Below are positions 1-10,385 of a DNA stretch of 64,000 bases, piece after piece; position 1 is the stretch's first letter; each line of letters opens with the position of its first letter. The stretch comes from Caulobacter sp. Its GTDB lineage: Bacteria; Pseudomonadota; Alphaproteobacteria; Caulobacterales; Caulobacteraceae. The DNA lies in contig WGLL01000001.1 of assembly GCA_016125585.1 (NCBI GenBank), positions 186,001 through 250,000 on the forward strand. Direction: 5' to 3'. The notes under the pieces are model-generated. The model was not told the origin of the DNA and searched no databases. It worked only from the letters and a program-made list of their open reading frames with translations. Both the position numbers and the translations under genes were made by a program.

Positions 1-761
1 GCGCTGACGGCCTGTCGGCCCATATCCAGATCGACGCCGCCGAGCTGATCCGGCTGATCGACAAGACCCGCTTCGCCATCTCCACCGAGGAGACCCGCTA
101 TTACCTGAACGGGCTCTACGTCCATACGGTGATGGACGGCGGCGAGGCCAAGCTGCGCGCCGTGGCCACCGACGGCCACCGTCTGGCCCTGGCCGAGATG
201 CCGGCCCCCGAGGGCGCCGCCGGCCAGCCGGGGGTGATCATCCCCCGCAAGACCATCAACGAGGCCCGCCGCCTGCTGGAGGACGCCGGAGAATCGGTCG
301 GCTTCCAGGTCAGCGCCCAGAAGGTGCGGTTCGAGTTCGCCGGCGCCTCGGCCCTGACCAGCAAGGTCATCGACGGCTCCTTCCCCGACTATCTGCGGGT
401 CATCCCGCGCGACAACCAGCGGATCATGACCGTCGACGCCGACCTGTTCGCCAAGGCCGTCGACCGCGTCGCCACCATCTCGGCCGAGAAGAGCCGCTCG
501 GTGAAGCTGGCCATCGAGACCGGCCGCATGACCCTGACGGTGCGCAACATGGAAGCCGGCCAGGGCGTCGAGGAGCTGGAGATCGACTACGACGGCGAGC
601 CCTTCGAGATCGGCTTCAACGCCCGCTACCTGCTCGACGTCGCCGGCCAGATCAACGGCGAGATCGCCGAGTTCCGATTCGCCGACCCGGCCAGCCCGAC
701 CCTGGTGCTGGACCCGACCGACGCCGGCGTGAAGTACGTGCTGATGCCGCTGCGGGTGTGA
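1..761 (+). CDS. dnaN: DNA polymerase III beta subunit (sliding clamp), 3' part
   Basis: This is the ring-shaped processivity clamp that holds the replicative polymerase and repair enzymes on DNA. Only the last 252 or so codons are present; the reading frame is open from base 3 and the 5' third lies outside the window. Visible landmarks are RYYLNGLYVH and the DGHRLALAEMP stretch of the second clamp domain, the third-domain segment GSFPDYLRVIP, and the conserved C-terminus KYVLMPLRV that helps form the peptide-binding pocket. The stop at 759-761 overlaps the beginning of the next small gene. The downstream order recF-gyrB is the usual one for the dnaN operon, here interrupted by two small genes and a repeat. 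Confidence 0.97.
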   Translation, partial: ADGLSAHIQIDAAELIRLIDKTRFAISTEETRYYLNGLYVHTVMDGGEAKLRAVATDGHRLALAEMPAPEGAAGQPGVIIPRKTINEARRLLEDAGESVGFQVSAQKVRFEFAGASALTSKVIDGSFPDYLRVIPRDNQRIMTVDADLFAKAVDRVATISAEKSRSVKLAIETGRMTLTVRNMEAGQGVEELEIDYDGEPFEIGFNARYLLDVAGQINGEIAEFRFADPASPTLVLDPTDAGVKYVLMPLRV

Positions 762-766
762 TATCG

Positions 767-1084
767 ATGTGGCCGTTTCGCCGAAAAAGCGAACTGCCAA
801 TTGGTCCGCGGCTAACCTCCCTCTTTGGCGAACCGCCTCCGGTGGATCCGCTTTGGAAAGCCGCGAGGGAAATTCTGAACGCCGACTGGGACCCGCTTCC
901 TGGAACCCCTGAGGACGAATACGACGATGTTGTTCGAGAAATTCTTCCCTTAATCAGATCGCAAGCTAGCGCGATTGCTATCATAAGGGTCCTTCGGGAT
1001 TTCGAAGAGGGCCTGGGTTTGCGACCGGTTGACCCTGACGTGCTGCAAAACATCGCAGATAACCTGATCCGGCTGCGGTCCTGA
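767..1084 (+). CDS. hypothetical small protein of atypical base composition
   Basis: A 105-residue protein of unknown function, read from ATG 767 (a GTG at 758 overlapping the dnaN stop would add three residues). It is acidic, has no signal peptide or membrane segment, and its C-terminal half (from about residue 50) is predicted helical. A hand count over bases 781-1020 gives about 55% G+C, well below the flanking dnaN and recF, and codons such as TTA, ATA and AAA appear that the neighbours avoid. This suggests recent acquisition. The general look (small, acidic, helical, inserted behind a core gene) resembles orphan immunity-type proteins, but nothing here proves that. Confidence 0.6.
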   Translation: MWPFRRKSELPIGPRLTSLFGEPPPVDPLWKAAREILNADWDPLPGTPEDEYDDVVREILPLIRSQASAIAIIRVLRDFEEGLGLRPVDPDVLQNIADNLIRLRS

Positions 1085-1141
1085 TTGACTTGCCAACGTC
1101 ACCTTCTGCTCCAGTTTGCAGTCAGCCGCCGGGAGCTGCCG

Positions 1142-1501
1142 ATGATCGCCCTTGTCTTCGCCCTCGCCTTGACCGCTGAATCGACCCTGGCCGGCGTCTG
1201 GACGGTCGATCTCTCCGCCAGGCCGGACGAGCCCTACACCAGGCCCATGACCTTGACCCTCAACCCCGACGGCACGGTGACGGGAAGCTTCTACGAGAGT
1301 GATATCGAGGCCGGCCGCTGGAAGACCGCGCGGGGCCGCACCTGCGCCAGCTTCCGCACCACCGACGGCGTCGGCTTCTATCACACCAGTGTCTGCCTAA
1401 TCGGCGATCAGGCCGTCGGCCAGACCTGGGCGGAACAGCGCAACTTCCTGTTCAACTGGGACGCCATGCGAACAACCACCCCTGAAATTCCCTCTCCCTG
1501 A
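1142..1501 (+). CDS. hypothetical secreted protein whose 3' end lies in a repeat
   Basis: A 119-residue protein read from ATG 1142, chosen because GGGAG at 1131-1135 gives a Shine-Dalgarno at good spacing and the N-terminus MIALVFALALTAESTLAG is a typical signal peptide. The mature part (VWTVDL, TLTLNPDGTVTGSFYESDIEAGRW) looks like a small beta-rich periplasmic domain, with two cysteines (in GRTCASF and SVCLIG) able to form a disulphide. The last codons, encoding PEIPSP and the stop, fall inside the palindromic repeat starting at 1490, so the original C-terminus may have been replaced. Function unknown. Confidence 0.6.
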   Translation: MIALVFALALTAESTLAGVWTVDLSARPDEPYTRPMTLTLNPDGTVTGSFYESDIEAGRWKTARGRTCASFRTTDGVGFYHTSVCLIGDQAVGQTWAEQRNFLFNWDAMRTTTPEIPSP

Positions 1502-1653
1502 GGGAGGGCGCGGGGCTCGCGCCAAAGGCGTGGGAGGGTGACGGTTACGGCGCCGGGCGCTCCCGGCGCTGTTCTTTTTTGTGGTTCCGGCTGAACCACC
1601 GTAAACCCTCACCCGGTCCCGCAGAGCGGGACCGGCCTCTCCCTCAGGGGAGG
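1490..1653. repeat. nested palindromic (MITE-like) repeat
   Basis: A 164-bp element between the small genes and recF. Its ends are CCCTCTCCCTGAGGGAGGG (1490-1508) and CCTCTCCCTCAGGGGAGG (1636-1653), inverted with respect to each other and each partly self-complementary. Inside, GGGTGACGGTTACGG (1536-1550) pairs with CCGTAAACCCTCACCC (1599-1614). The loop holds GTTCTTTTTTGTGG. The same plan, with the same TAAACCCTCACC core, recurs after metK at 22912-23045. Nothing protein-coding is seen inside. Confidence 0.75.
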
Positions 1654-1675
1654 TTTCCTCAGACCTCCGAACCGC

Positions 1676-2824
1676 TTGACCACGTCCGCCATCACCTCCC
1701 TGACCCTGACCGATTTCCGGTCCTACGCCGTCGGCCGGCTTGAGCCGCACGGCCGCAGCGCCTGGCTGGCCGGGCCAAACGGGGCGGGAAAGACCAATCT
1801 GCTGGAAGCCATCTCCCTGCTCTCGCCGGGGCGGGGCCTGCGCGGCGCCAGCCTGGCCGAGGTCGGTCGTCGGCAGCCGGGCGAGACCACCGGCCGCGCC
1901 TGGGCGGTCGCGGCGCGGATCACCGACGGCGAGGACGAGGTCCAGCTTGGCACCGGGACAGACACCCCCGGCTCCGCCCGCCGCCTGACCCGCATCGAGG
2001 GGACCAGCGTCCCGCCCGGGCGGCTGACAGACCACATCCGCCCCGTCTGGCTGACCCCGGCGCAGGATCGATTGTTTCTCGAGGCGGCGGGCGATCGTCG
2101 GCGGTTCTTCGACCGCTTGGTGTTCGCCGCCTTGCCCCTGCATGCCGCCCATGCCTCGGCCTACGAGAAGGCTCACCGCGAACGCGTGCGATTGCTGACC
2201 GATGAGGCCGGCAGCCCCGACCCCGCCTGGCTGAGCGCGCTGGAAGGGCGAATGGCCGAGCACGGCGCCGCCCTCAGCGTCGCCCGGGCCGAAACCCTGA
2301 CCGACCTGCAGACCGAGATCGACAGTCGCCAGGACCGCCCCTTTCCGAGGGCAAGGCTGTCGCTGACCGGCGATTGGGAGCGGATGGCCGGCGAGGGGCT
2401 GGACGAGGCGGCGATCGCGGCGCGGCTGGCCGAGGCCCTGGCCGCCTCAAGGCCGCGCGACGCGTCTGCCGGACGGGGTCTGACCGGTCCGCACCGGGGC
2501 GATCTGGCCGTGGTTCACGCCGAAAAGGACCGTCAGGCGGCGGAATGTTCCACCGGAGAGCAGAAAGCCTTGATTCTGAACCTGGTTTTGGCCCAGGCGG
2601 CGCGACTTTCGCGTGCCTTTTCCGCGCCGAATCCTGTATTGTTGCTGGACGAAGTCGCCGCCCACCTGGACCCGTTTCGACGGGCCGCCCTGGCGGACGA
2701 AATCGCGGCGCTGGGTCTGCAGGTGTTTCTCACCGGCACGGACGCTTCGCTGTTCGACCCCTTCAAGGGTCGGGCCCTGGGTCTCCGCGTGGAACCGACC
2801 GGCCTGACCGTTCTGGACGACTGA
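1676..2824 (+). CDS. recF: DNA replication and repair protein RecF
   Basis: RecF is an SMC/ABC-like ATPase that loads RecA at single-strand gaps with RecO and RecR. The 382-residue product has Walker A GPNGAGKT at residues 33-40, the ABC signature STGEQKA near 290 and Walker [12 protein letters not shown] near 322, all in the order and spacing of the family; the length is normal. The start is a TTG at 1676, just after the repeat; the next in-frame Met would remove the beta strand that precedes Walker A. The stop at 2822-2824 is followed directly by the gyrB ATG, so the two are probably translationally linked. Confidence 0.96.
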   Translation: MTTSAITSLTLTDFRSYAVGRLEPHGRSAWLAGPNGAGKTNLLEAISLLSPGRGLRGASLAEVGRRQPGETTGRAWAVAARITDGEDEVQLGTGTDTPGSARRLTRIEGTSVPPGRLTDHIRPVWLTPAQDRLFLEAAGDRRRFFDRLVFAALPLHAAHASAYEKAHRERVRLLTDEAGSPDPAWLSALEGRMAEHGAALSVARAETLTDLQTEIDSRQDRPFPRARLSLTGDWERMAGEGLDEAAIAARLAEALAASRPRDASAGRGLTGPHRGDLAVVHAEKDRQAAECSTGEQKALILNLVLAQAARLSRAFSAPNPVLLLDEVAAHLDPFRRAALADEIAALGLQVFLTGTDASLFDPFKGRALGLRVEPTGLTVLDD

Positions 2825-5296
<2,472 letters not shown>

Positions 5297-5304
5297 CCAG
5301 ACTC

Positions 5305-5342
5305 TGGACGATGGCCATCAAGATAGCTATCTTGATGGCCAT
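5305..5342 (+). promoter_or_regulatory. vapB promoter and 32-bp palindromic operator
   Basis: Bases 5311-5342 form a perfect palindrome whose half-site is ATGGCCATCAAGATAG. It overlaps the antitoxin start codon. Overlaid on it is a promoter-like pair TGGACG (5305-5310) and TATCTT (5328-5333) with a 17-base spacer, which would place the transcription start at about 5340-5341, at the antitoxin ATG. Antitoxins of the Phd/YefM type normally repress their own operon by binding such palindromes, so autoregulation is the likely role. Confidence 0.65.
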
Positions 5343-5583
5343 GACTACCTACTCAGTCGCGGAAGCCAAGAACAACCTGCCGAAACTTCTCGACCTTGCG
5401 CTCAAGGGCGAGGAGGTTGTGATCACGCGGCGGGGCGAGCCGATCGTTGATCTGACGGCTCACCGGCCAAAGACGGGCCGGCTCGATGCCGGATTGGTGC
5501 GCGGGACCATGATCAAACCCCGGTCAGACGCCCCGTTCAGCGCCGCTGACCTGATCCGCCAGATGCGCGACGACGGCTATTGA
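5341..5583 (+). CDS. Phd/YefM-type antitoxin (VapB role)
   Basis: An 80-residue antitoxin: MTTYSVAEAKNNLPKLLDLA is the classic N-terminal DNA-binding segment of the Phd/YefM fold, followed by GEEVVITRRGEPIVDL. The C-terminal part (PFSAADLIRQMRDDGY) would wrap the toxin. The start is set at ATG 5341: an upstream in-frame ATG at 5311 lies inside the operator palindrome and has no ribosome site. No Shine-Dalgarno precedes 5341 either, which fits a leaderless message. The stop overlaps the toxin start by 4 nt (TTGA, 5580-5583), the usual coupling in such pairs. Confidence 0.88.
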   Translation: MTTYSVAEAKNNLPKLLDLALKGEEVVITRRGEPIVDLTAHRPKTGRLDAGLVRGTMIKPRSDAPFSAADLIRQMRDDGY

Positions 5584-5999
5584 GCGACTATCTCGACACC
5601 AGCCTGCTGGTTTCCCTGATCGTCGAGGATGATCACAGCAGCGCGGCGCTGGCCTATCTGGAGTTGCAACCCGAGGTGATGACCAGCGGCTGGGCCGCCG
5701 CCGAGTTTTCCTCGGCGCTCGGCATCCAGCAGCGCATGGGAAGAATCACCGCCGATGACCGGGCCGTGGCCGAGACGCGGCTGGATCAATGGCTTTCCGG
5801 AACCCTCCCGGCCGCTGTCCTCGCGGCGGACGACGCGACGCAGGCGCGGTCCCTTCTGCGGACCATCGGCACGCCGCTCAGGGCGCCCGACGCGCTTCAT
5901 CTGGTCATTTGCCGGCGGCTGGGGGCGACTCTGGCGTCGTTCGACCTGCGAATGGTCGAGGCCGCGCGGGAACTTGGCCTGCCTGTCCGCGAGCTTTAG
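5580..5999 (+). CDS. vapC: PIN-domain ribonuclease toxin (VapC family)
   Basis: A 139-residue PIN nuclease; relatives cleave tRNA or rRNA when the antitoxin is lost. The four acidic metal ligands are visible: D6 in YLDTSLLV, E42 in WAAAEFSSAL, D104 in RAPDALHL and D122 in SFDLRM. Start is a TTG inside the antitoxin stop (5580). The 3' end overlaps the 3' end of recQ on the other strand by four bases (5996-5999). The pair sits between gyrB and recQ, a junction that carries no toxin in most related chromosomes, so it is probably a recent arrival. Confidence 0.9.
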   Translation: MSDYLDTSLLVSLIVEDDHSSAALAYLELQPEVMTSGWAAAEFSSALGIQQRMGRITADDRAVAETRLDQWLSGTLPAAVLAADDATQARSLLRTIGTPLRAPDALHLVICRRLGATLASFDLRMVEAARELGLPVREL

Positions 6000-7825
6000 T
6001 TGGCCCTGACCACCGTCAGCACCGCCTCGCCGTAGCGCTCCAGCTTGCCTTCGCCCACCCCGCTCACCGCAGCCAGGGCCGGCAGGCTTTCGGGACGGCG
6101 GGTGGCGATCTCGGCCAGGGTGGCGTCATGGAAGATGACGTAGGGCGGCACATGCTGGCGATGAGCCTCGTCGCGCCGCCAGCCGCGCAGGGCCTCGAAC
6201 AGATGGGCGCTTTCCGGCGGCAGGCTGGCCAGGGCCTCGCGGGTCCGCTTGCGCGGCCGGCCAGAGCGGGTTGAGGCGTCCAGCTTCTCCGGCTGCTTGC
6301 GCAGGGCCACCCGTCGCTCGCCGCGATACACCGCCTTGACCGCCTCCGCCGCGCCCAGCCCCAGCAAGGGTCGGCCGTCGTTGGGGTCTTCCTTCAGCAA
6401 CCCTTCGAACAGCAGCTGGTCGATCAGATCCTTCCAGCCATTGGGGCTGTATTCCTTGCCGATACCCCAAGTCGACAGGCCGGACTCGAAGTCCGAGACG
6501 TCCTTGGTCTTGCCCAGCAGGTGATCGACCAGCCGCCCCCGGCCGTAGCGCCCGCCCAGGCGGTGGGTGGCGGCAAGCGCCTTCTGCGCCGCCTCGGTGG
6601 CGTCGATCGATTCCGGCGGATCAAGGCACAGGTCGCACTGGCCGCAGGGCTCGGCCCCGTCCTCGCCGAAGTAGCGCCGCACCGCCGCCGCCCGGCAGGC
6701 CATGCCGTCGAGCATGCCGTAGAGCTGGCGGATCTTTCGGGCCTGGACCTGTTTCACCTCCGGGGCCATGTCGCGACTGTCGAGCCGGCGGAAGGCCCAG
6801 GCCATGTCGGAGGCGCTGTAGAGGGTGATGCCGTCGGCCGGCATGCCATCACGCCCGGCCCGGCCGATCTCCTGCCAGTAGGCCTCGATGGAGGCGGGCG
6901 GATCGGCATGGATGACGAAGCGGACGTCGGGCTTGTCGACCCCCATGCCGAAGGCGATGGTCGCCACCATCACCGCCGCGTCGGCCTCGAGAAACTCTTC
7001 CAGCCGCCGGCTGCGCAGGTCCTTCTCAAGCCCGGCATGATAGGCCAAAGCCGGAACCCCGGCCTCGCGCAGCTTCTCGGCCAGGGTCTCCACCCCGTCG
7101 CGCGAGCCGGCGTAGATCACCCCCGACTTGCCTGGCCGCTCGGCGACCAGCTGCAGCACCCGTCTGTGGGCCGGACCGCTCTTGCGCTCGGCGGCCAGGG
7201 CCAGTTCCGGCCGGGCAAAGCTGTCGACGAATTCGGCCGCGTCCTCCAGCATCAGCTGGGTGCGGATGTCCTCGCGGGTGCGGGCGTCGGCGGTGGCGGT
7301 GACAGCCAGGCGGGGCACACCGGGGAAATGGTGCGCCAGACGCCCCAGCAGCCGGTAGTCGGGCCTGAAGTCATGGCCCCACTGGCTGACGCAGTGGGCC
7401 TCGTCGATGGCGATCACCGACAGCTTCAGTTCGGTCAGCCGCTCCATCAGATTGCCGGCCGACAGCCCCTCGGGCGAGACATAGAGCAGGTCCAGGGTCC
7501 CCGCCTCGATCGAGCGCCAGACCTCGGCCCGTTCGTGGGGCGGGATGTTGGAATCGAGGCGGGCCGCGGACACGCCCGCCTGCCTCAGAGAGGCCACCTG
7601 ATCGCTCATCAGGGCGATGAGCGGCGAGACCACAAGGCCCAGGCCCGGTCGCAGCATGGCCGGGATCTGGTAGCAGACGCTCTTGCCGCCGCCGGTCGGC
7701 AGCACGGCCACCGCGTTGCGGCCGGCGAGAATCTCGGTGATCACCTGGTCCTGCAGCCCCCGGAAATCGGCGTGGCCGAAAACGCGGCGCAGGATGTCGC
7801 GGGCTTGATCGAGAGAATCAGTCAC
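5996..7825 (-). CDS. recQ: ATP-dependent DNA helicase RecQ
   Basis: A 609-residue 3'-5' helicase acting in recombination and fork repair. The start is placed at GTG 7825 (MTDSLDQARDILRRVFGH), matching the family N-terminus; a longer reading from 7942 would add an arginine-rich stretch and reach into the next gene. Motifs: Walker A LPTGGGKS (about 42-49), DEAH at 141-144 in IAIDEAHCVSQWGHDFRPDY, motif VI YWQEIGRAGRDG, zinc-binding cysteines in CRAAAVRRYFG and CGQCDLC, and a C-terminal HRDC domain (ATRRPESLPALAAVSGVGEGKL). Normal length. It is transcribed away from the DUF2244 gene across a 115-bp divergent region. Confidence 0.96.
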   Translation of the reverse strand: MTDSLDQARDILRRVFGHADFRGLQDQVITEILAGRNAVAVLPTGGGKSVCYQIPAMLRPGLGLVVSPLIALMSDQVASLRQAGVSAARLDSNIPPHERAEVWRSIEAGTLDLLYVSPEGLSAGNLMERLTELKLSVIAIDEAHCVSQWGHDFRPDYRLLGRLAHHFPGVPRLAVTATADARTREDIRTQLMLEDAAEFVDSFARPELALAAERKSGPAHRRVLQLVAERPGKSGVIYAGSRDGVETLAEKLREAGVPALAYHAGLEKDLRSRRLEEFLEADAAVMVATIAFGMGVDKPDVRFVIHADPPASIEAYWQEIGRAGRDGMPADGITLYSASDMAWAFRRLDSRDMAPEVKQVQARKIRQLYGMLDGMACRAAAVRRYFGEDGAEPCGQCDLCLDPPESIDATEAAQKALAATHRLGGRYGRGRLVDHLLGKTKDVSDFESGLSTWGIGKEYSPNGWKDLIDQLLFEGLLKEDPNDGRPLLGLGAAEAVKAVYRGERRVALRKQPEKLDASTRSGRPRKRTREALASLPPESAHLFEALRGWRRDEAHRQHVPPYVIFHDATLAEIATRRPESLPALAAVSGVGEGKLERYGEAVLTVVRAN

Positions 7826-7927
7826 CCGCGCCTTATGCCACGCGCCGCCGGGCAGCGGGGCGGCAAGGCGGCGGCTTTTTCCATCCCGGCGCGCTTCTGT
7901 CGCGCTCGCCAGCGCCGACGGGCGATC

Positions 7928-7933
7928 TATACT
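7928..7933 (+). promoter_or_regulatory. possible -10 element for the DUF2244 gene
   Basis: TATACT lies seven bases before the ATG at 7941, so transcription would begin at or next to the start codon. No good -35 hexamer is seen (CTCGCC at 7905-7910 with 17-bp spacing). There is no Shine-Dalgarno before the ATG, which is consistent with a leaderless message. Confidence 0.4.
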
Positions 7934-7940
7934 CCGCCGC

Positions 7941-8420
7941 ATGACCGCCGCCCTCTACATGGACGCCGTGATCGCCCCCAACCGGTCGATGAATTCGCTC
8001 GGGCTGAAGGTCGTGGTCGGCATGCTGGGCGGCGCCGCGGCGATGGTCAGCATCGTCTTCTTCGCCATCGGGGCCTGGCCCGCCCCGATGTTTCTCGGGC
8101 TGGATGTCCTGCTGGTCTATCTGGCGCTGCGGGCCAGCTTCCGGGCCGCCGAGCGCCGGGAGCGGCTGCGGGTCAGCGCCGAGCGGGTCGAGGTGATCGA
8201 GGAAGACCCGAAGGCCAGTCGCCTGGTCTGGACCTCGCCGACCGCCTTCACCCACGTCGACCTGGAAGAGCTGGGCGAGCATCAGATGCGGGTGCGTCTG
8301 CGCATCTCCGGAAAGCGCCGCAGCGTCGGCAAGGCCCTCAGCCCGCCGGAGCGCGAGGCCCTCGGCGCGGCGCTGCGGGAGGCCATCGCCCGGGCCCGCA
8401 CCGAGCGATACGGCGCCTGA
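7941..8420 (+). CDS. DUF2244 integral membrane protein
   Basis: A 159-residue inner-membrane protein of the DUF2244 family, function unknown, common in alphaproteobacteria. Two hydrophobic segments (about 22-44, GLKVVVGMLGGAAAMVSIVF, and 48-66) form a hairpin, followed by a cytosolic beta-rich domain with the pattern RVSAERVEVIEEDP and a helical end. The N-terminal phrase APNRSMNSLG is typical of the family. It reads divergently from recQ and is followed by the BLUF gene on the same strand after 81 bp. Confidence 0.8.
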   Translation: MTAALYMDAVIAPNRSMNSLGLKVVVGMLGGAAAMVSIVFFAIGAWPAPMFLGLDVLLVYLALRASFRAAERRERLRVSAERVEVIEEDPKASRLVWTSPTAFTHVDLEELGEHQMRVRLRISGKRRSVGKALSPPEREALGAALREAIARARTERYGA

Positions 8421-8469
8421 CCTGGCGCAAGGCCCTGTTTCCAGACGGTTTATTTACCCGCCCTGGTCC

Positions 8470-8490
8470 ATTCTGCGCCTTCGCCAGAAT
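8470..8490. promoter_or_regulatory. inverted repeat ahead of the BLUF gene
   Basis: ATTCTGCG and CGC(C)AGAAT form an eight-pair stem with one bulged C and a CCTT loop, centred 22 bases upstream of ATG 8502. It could be an operator or a hairpin in the leader; no U-tract follows, so it is not an intrinsic terminator. Confidence 0.35.
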
Positions 8491-8501
8491 GCGGAGTTTC
8501 A

Positions 8502-8969
8502 ATGTCCAGCGTCAGCCCCAGCAGCCGGTCCCTGCACCGACTGGTCTATTTCAGCCGCAGCCTGCTCCGGCCGGAGGACCTGGAAACCGGCGTGGAGGCC
8601 ATCATCCGCCGGTCGATAGACAACAATCGCATCGACAACATCACCGGCCTGCTGTTCTGCCACGACGGCTGGTTCCTGCAGGCGCTCGAGGGGCCCGCGC
8701 TGGCCGTGCAGACCGCCTTCGGCCGCATTGGACGCGACCCGCGTCACGAGGGGGTCAAGGTGCTGGGCGCCGGCCCGGCCGAGCAGCGGCTGTTCCGGGA
8801 ATGGGACATGTGCGCCCGCACCCTCAGCATGGTCGACCAGGAGGTTTCGCGCACCCTGGCCAGGCGCGGCGCCTTCGATCCCGCCAGACTGTCGGCCGAG
8901 GCGGCGACCCGCCTGCTGACCACCCTGCGCACGGTGCGGGCCGACGCCGCCAGACGGTTCGTCGCCTGA
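8502..8969 (+). CDS. stand-alone BLUF-domain blue-light sensor
   Basis: A 155-residue flavin photoreceptor. The BLUF fold fills residues 12-103, with every residue of the FAD/hydrogen-bond switch in place: Y16 (RLVYFSR), N42 (IDNNRIDNITGLLF), Q60 (WFLQALEGP), W101 and M103 (FREWDM). The DPRH motif at 79-82 is also typical. The remaining 50 residues are a helical cap (MVDQEVSRTLARRGAF onward) and no enzymatic output domain is attached, so it must signal through a partner protein. GGAG at 8492-8495 precedes the ATG. The neighbouring genes do not reveal the partner. Confidence 0.87.
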   Translation: MSSVSPSSRSLHRLVYFSRSLLRPEDLETGVEAIIRRSIDNNRIDNITGLLFCHDGWFLQALEGPALAVQTAFGRIGRDPRHEGVKVLGAGPAEQRLFREWDMCARTLSMVDQEVSRTLARRGAFDPARLSAEAATRLLTTLRTVRADAARRFVA

Positions 8970-8984
8970 AGACCGCACCCTGCT

Positions 8985-10289
8985 CTAGAGAATGAACCGG
9001 CTCAGGTCGGTATCGGCCGCCAGGGCGCCGACCTTGTCCTTCACATAGGCGCCGTCGATGGTGAAGGCCGCCTCGCTGCTGTCGCCGGCGGTAAAGCTGA
9101 TCTCCTCGACCACCTTCTCCAGCACCGTCTGCAGGCGCCGGGCCCCGATGTTCTCGACGCTGCCGTTGACCGCCACGGCGGCGTCGGCCAGGGCGTCGAT
9201 GGCCTCGTCGGTGAAGGTCAGCTCGACCCCCTCGGTCTTGATCAGCGCCTGCTGCTGGACGATCAGATTTGCCTCCGGCTCGGTCAGGATCCGGCGCATG
9301 TCATCCCGGCTCAGAGCCTTCAGCTCGACCCGGATCGGCAGTCGCCCCTGCAGCTCGGGCAGCAGGTCCGACGGCTTGGCGACATGGAACGCGCCCGAGG
9401 CGATGAACAGGATGTGGTCGGTCTTCACCGGCCCGTATTTGGTGGCCACCGTCGTGCCCTCGATCAGCGGCAGCAGGTCGCGCTGCACCCCCTCGCGGGA
9501 GACGTCGGCGCCGGACCGATCGGACCGGCTGGCCACCTTGTCGATCTCGTCGAGGAAGACGATGCCGCTGTTCTCGGCCAGCTCCAGCGCCTCCTGGGTC
9601 AGGGCTTCCTGGTCGAGCAGCTTGTCGCTTTCCTCGGCCAGCAACGGCGCATAGGCCCCGGCGACGGTGGTCTTGTGGGTGCGGGTGCGGCCGCCGAAGG
9701 CCTTGCCCATCATCTCCGACAGATTGAGCATGCCCACCGAGCCGCCCGGCATGCCGGGAATGTCCATGCCCTGGAACGGACTGGCGTTGTCGGCCAGCTG
9801 CAATTCGACCTCCCGGTCGTTCAGTTCGCCGTTGCGCAGCTTGGCGCGGAAGCTTTCCCGGGCCGCCGTGCTGCCCGGCCCGGTCAGGGCGTCGAGGATG
9901 CGCTCCTCGGCGGCGGCCTCGGCACGGGCCTTGACCGCGGCCCGGCGCTTGTCGCGCACCATGCCGATGGCGCCTTCCACCAGATCGCGGACGATCTGGT
10001 CGACGTCGCGGCCGACATAGCCGACCTCGGTGAACTTGGTCGCCTCGACCTTGAGGAACGGGGCCTGGGCCAGCCTGGCCAGACGCCGGGCGATCTCGGT
10101 CTTGCCCACGCCCGTGGGCCCGATCATCAGGATGTTCTTCGGGGTGATCTCGTCGCGCAGGGCCTCCGGCGCATGGCGGCGGCGCCAGCGATTGCGCAGG
10201 GCGATGGCCACGGCCCGCTTGGCCTCGGCGTGGCCGACAACGAAGCGGTCGAGTTCGGAAACGATCTCACGGGGCGAAAAGTCAGTCAC
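8985..10289 (-). CDS. hslU: HslU (ClpY) AAA+ unfoldase
   Basis: The ATPase ring that unfolds substrates and feeds them into the HslV peptidase. The 434-residue protein has Walker A GPTGVGKT at 57-64, the pore loop GYVGRD at 90-95, the inserted I-domain from about 110 to 240, Walker [10 protein letters not shown] at 243-251 and the C-terminal tail SRFIL that docks into HslV. Family-normal length. It is the last gene of the set hslV - secreted protein - hslU, all on the minus strand, and probably shares the heat-shock promoter ahead of hslV. Confidence 0.97.
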   Translation of the reverse strand: MTDFSPREIVSELDRFVVGHAEAKRAVAIALRNRWRRRHAPEALRDEITPKNILMIGPTGVGKTEIARRLARLAQAPFLKVEATKFTEVGYVGRDVDQIVRDLVEGAIGMVRDKRRAAVKARAEAAAEERILDALTGPGSTAARESFRAKLRNGELNDREVELQLADNASPFQGMDIPGMPGGSVGMLNLSEMMGKAFGGRTRTHKTTVAGAYAPLLAEESDKLLDQEALTQEALELAENSGIVFLDEIDKVASRSDRSGADVSREGVQRDLLPLIEGTTVATKYGPVKTDHILFIASGAFHVAKPSDLLPELQGRLPIRVELKALSRDDMRRILTEPEANLIVQQQALIKTEGVELTFTDEAIDALADAAVAVNGSVENIGARRLQTVLEKVVEEISFTAGDSSEAAFTIDGAYVKDKVGALAADTDLSRFIL

Positions 10290-10385
10290 TTGGGCGTCGG
10301 CTCCGGTTGGCGGTCTTCAGGCGGCGGCCGGGGGAAACCCGGGCGCGCCGCCGAAGCAGGCACATAGGCACGCCCTGGCCCGCCG

